Assembly (NCBI RefSeq): GCF_022921055.1
Contig: NZ_CP095065.1
Location: 124,001 to 188,000, forward strand
Length of the DNA: 64,000 nucleotides
Direction of reading: 5' to 3'
DNA from: Hymenobacter volaticus
GTDB lineage: Bacteria > Bacteroidota > Bacteroidia > Cytophagales > Hymenobacteraceae
The notes beneath the pieces were generated by a model. The model ran no database searches and had not been told where the DNA came from. It was given only the letters and a program-made list of their open reading frames with translations. The position numbers and the translations under genes were made by a program. Position 1 is the stretch's first letter; every line of letters begins with the position of its first letter. This document shows positions 62,920 to 64,000 of this stretch, one piece after another.

Positions 62920-62980
62920 CTCACTAAGTGTTATACTGAGCGAACAAGTATAATCTAATCTCATATGACCACTTAGTGAG
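62920..62980. repeat. Nested inverted repeats near the island's right edge
   Basis: CTCACTAAGTG (62920-62930) and CACTTAGTGAG (62970-62980) pair perfectly. Inside, TTATACT (62931-62937) pairs with AGTATAA (62947-62953). The composition changes close by. It could be a recombination or terminator site. Confidence 0.5.
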
Positions 62981-63117
62981 AGCAGGCAAAACGGGCCTTT
63001 ACTGCAGCTAAGCGCCCTTAGAAGGTATCTGCTCCCTCTTGAAAAATATTGCTTAACGTAATGGCATTTAACGGATTGCGCAAGACGTTCAGCTGCTTGA
63101 GGTCCTCGATTCTTTCC

Positions 63118-63878
63118 CTAAGCTTTATGTTCACCAAGGTTCAGCAATACGCTCAATACCAGCTCTTTGCGCTGACGGGCTATGGGCACTAGGGTACCGT
63201 CGCTCATTTCAATAGCCCCCCCTCCGCTTTCACGTATCGGCTCACCTGCTGCACATTAAGCAGGTGCGAATGATGCACCCGCAGGAAGCCATGAGGCTGA
63301 AGCAGCTCTTCCACTTCTTTGAGCGTTTTCGAGACGATCAGCTTTGATTTATCGGTGAAAAACAACGTCGTATAATTGCTCGACGACTCGCAGCGCGCAA
63401 TATTTTTAGGCTTGACAAACGTGATTCCGTCTTGCGTGGCGAAGGGCAGCTTGCTGGGGGCGAGCGCGGGGTGCGAGTAGTGCTGCAGAAGTAGCTCTAA
63501 TTGATCTTTAAACGGCGATGGCTGCTGCTTCTCATAGCGCTGGACGGCTGTTACTAACTCTTCCGCCGCAATAGGTTTCAGCAAATAATCAAGCGCGGCG
63601 AATTTGAAGGCTTTCACGGCGAACTGGTCGTACGCCGTGGTGAAGAGGACGGCAAAAGGCGGATCCGGAAAAGAACGCAGCAGCTCAAATCCGTTTTTGT
63701 GCGGCATTTCTATGTCTAAGAACACCAAATGAGGTGCATGCCGGTGAATGGCCGCGATGCCCTCATCTGCGGTGGTGCACAACTCCGCTATGTGCACGTG
63801 CGGGCAATACGTTTGGAGTTGCCACTCCAGTATTTCCAGCGCATTCTTTTCGTCATCTACCAGAACAGCTTTCAACAT
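63118..63878 (-). CDS. LytTR-family response regulator, frameshifted near its C-terminus
   Basis: From ATG 63878 (MLKAVLVDDEKNALEILEWQ) the receiver domain shows VDDEK, the phospho-acceptor in LVFLDIEMPHKNG, LFTTAYDQFA and LDYLLKPI. The LytTR domain follows: FVKPKNIARCESSSNYTTLF and FLRVHHSHLLNVQQVSRYVK. A run of seven G (63216-63222 on the plus strand as C) is one short of the frame; the sense then continues AIEMSDGTLVPIARQRKELV and LSVLLNLGEHKA to the stop at 63118. The unrepaired frame stops at 63204, truncating the last DNA-binding strand. The repaired length is ~253 residues. Its kinase is probably outside the window. Confidence 0.85.
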
Positions 63879-64000
63879 ACCGGCTTGGCTCTTAAAAAAA
63901 CGGGCAACGGACAATGTATGATGGATAGTCTAGTGTACCTATTAGGTAAAAGTCGCCTAGTACTACTCAGGTGCTAGGAAGCTTGAGCGGGTAGCTGAAC

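Larger units (their letters stand above)
62473..63117. other. A+T-rich right part of the island and boundary
   Basis: The composition returns to mixed by ~62.8 kb. GTCCAT/ATGGAC (62573-62591), a near-perfect hairpin (62644-62683) and a nested inverted repeat (62920-62980) are present. A 34-residue open frame at 62691-62795 (MAVASFSWNASEVYNSYFSR) has no further support. Confidence 0.4.

Overview
The window looks like plasmid or plasmid-derived accessory DNA from a Hymenobacter-like member of the Bacteroidota. The grounds are a Rep_3-type initiator next to an iteron origin, a ParA partition gene, a MobV-type relaxase, many LytS/LytTR two-component pairs, scarce Shine-Dalgarno sequences, and protein families typical of that group. 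Most of the DNA is G+C-rich. The exception is a strongly A+T-rich island at about 58.5-62.9 kb. No tRNA, rRNA, CRISPR array or intact transposase was seen.

Layout. 1-0.7 kb is the N-terminal part of a secreted FG-GAP protein. 1.6-3.8 kb is the replication module: a frameshifted rep gene and 12 iterons in two opposed arrays around an A+T-rich core. 4.7-5.3 kb is a decayed DHFR-like gene. 5.4-6.8 kb is the partition module (parA plus a small frameshifted partner) with repeated ATAAATAC/GTATTTAT palindromes. 7.4-8.6 kb is a broken beta-barrel/heme-binding-type gene followed by a 42-bp perfect palindrome. 8.9-16.5 kb carries a GNAT acetyltransferase, a three-PAS histidine kinase, a dehydrogenase/TetR divergent pair, an AraC regulator and an NTF2-like secreted protein. 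17-24.4 kb holds a LytTR regulator, two serine hydrolases, a LytS kinase and a membrane AraC regulator. 25.4-39.5 kb has small metabolic and regulatory genes (SRPBCC, alpha/beta hydrolases, a LytS/LytTR pair, a methyltransferase, AraC, an SDR/HxlR divergent pair) mixed with gene remnants. 40.2-42.7 kb is the mobilisation module: relaxase, a downstream STAS-like gene, and a 23-bp tandem array. 43-44.2 kb is a graveyard of Fic and integrase remnants. 44.3-53.3 kb has an M48 protease, a DUF2268-like metalloprotease divergent from a translationally coupled LytS / LytS-pseudokinase / LytTR operon, and small secreted proteins. 53.5-56 kb is a secreted GH9 glycoside hydrolase. 57.3-58.4 kb has a 76-bp perfect palindrome and an intact tyrosine recombinase. 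59.7-62.5 kb is an A+T-rich three-gene operon: a graspetide-synthetase-like ATP-grasp ligase, a C39-like cysteine peptidase and a membrane protein. It is the best candidate here for an undescribed system. The window ends in another LytTR regulator.

Two themes cut across the window. First, about ten genes are broken by a single-base shift at a short homopolymer, nearly always one base too short. This could be a sequencing artefact or real decay, and raw reads would settle it. Second, three LytS promoter regions carry direct repeats with a 21-bp period, which suggests LytTR binding sites and shared regulatory logic.
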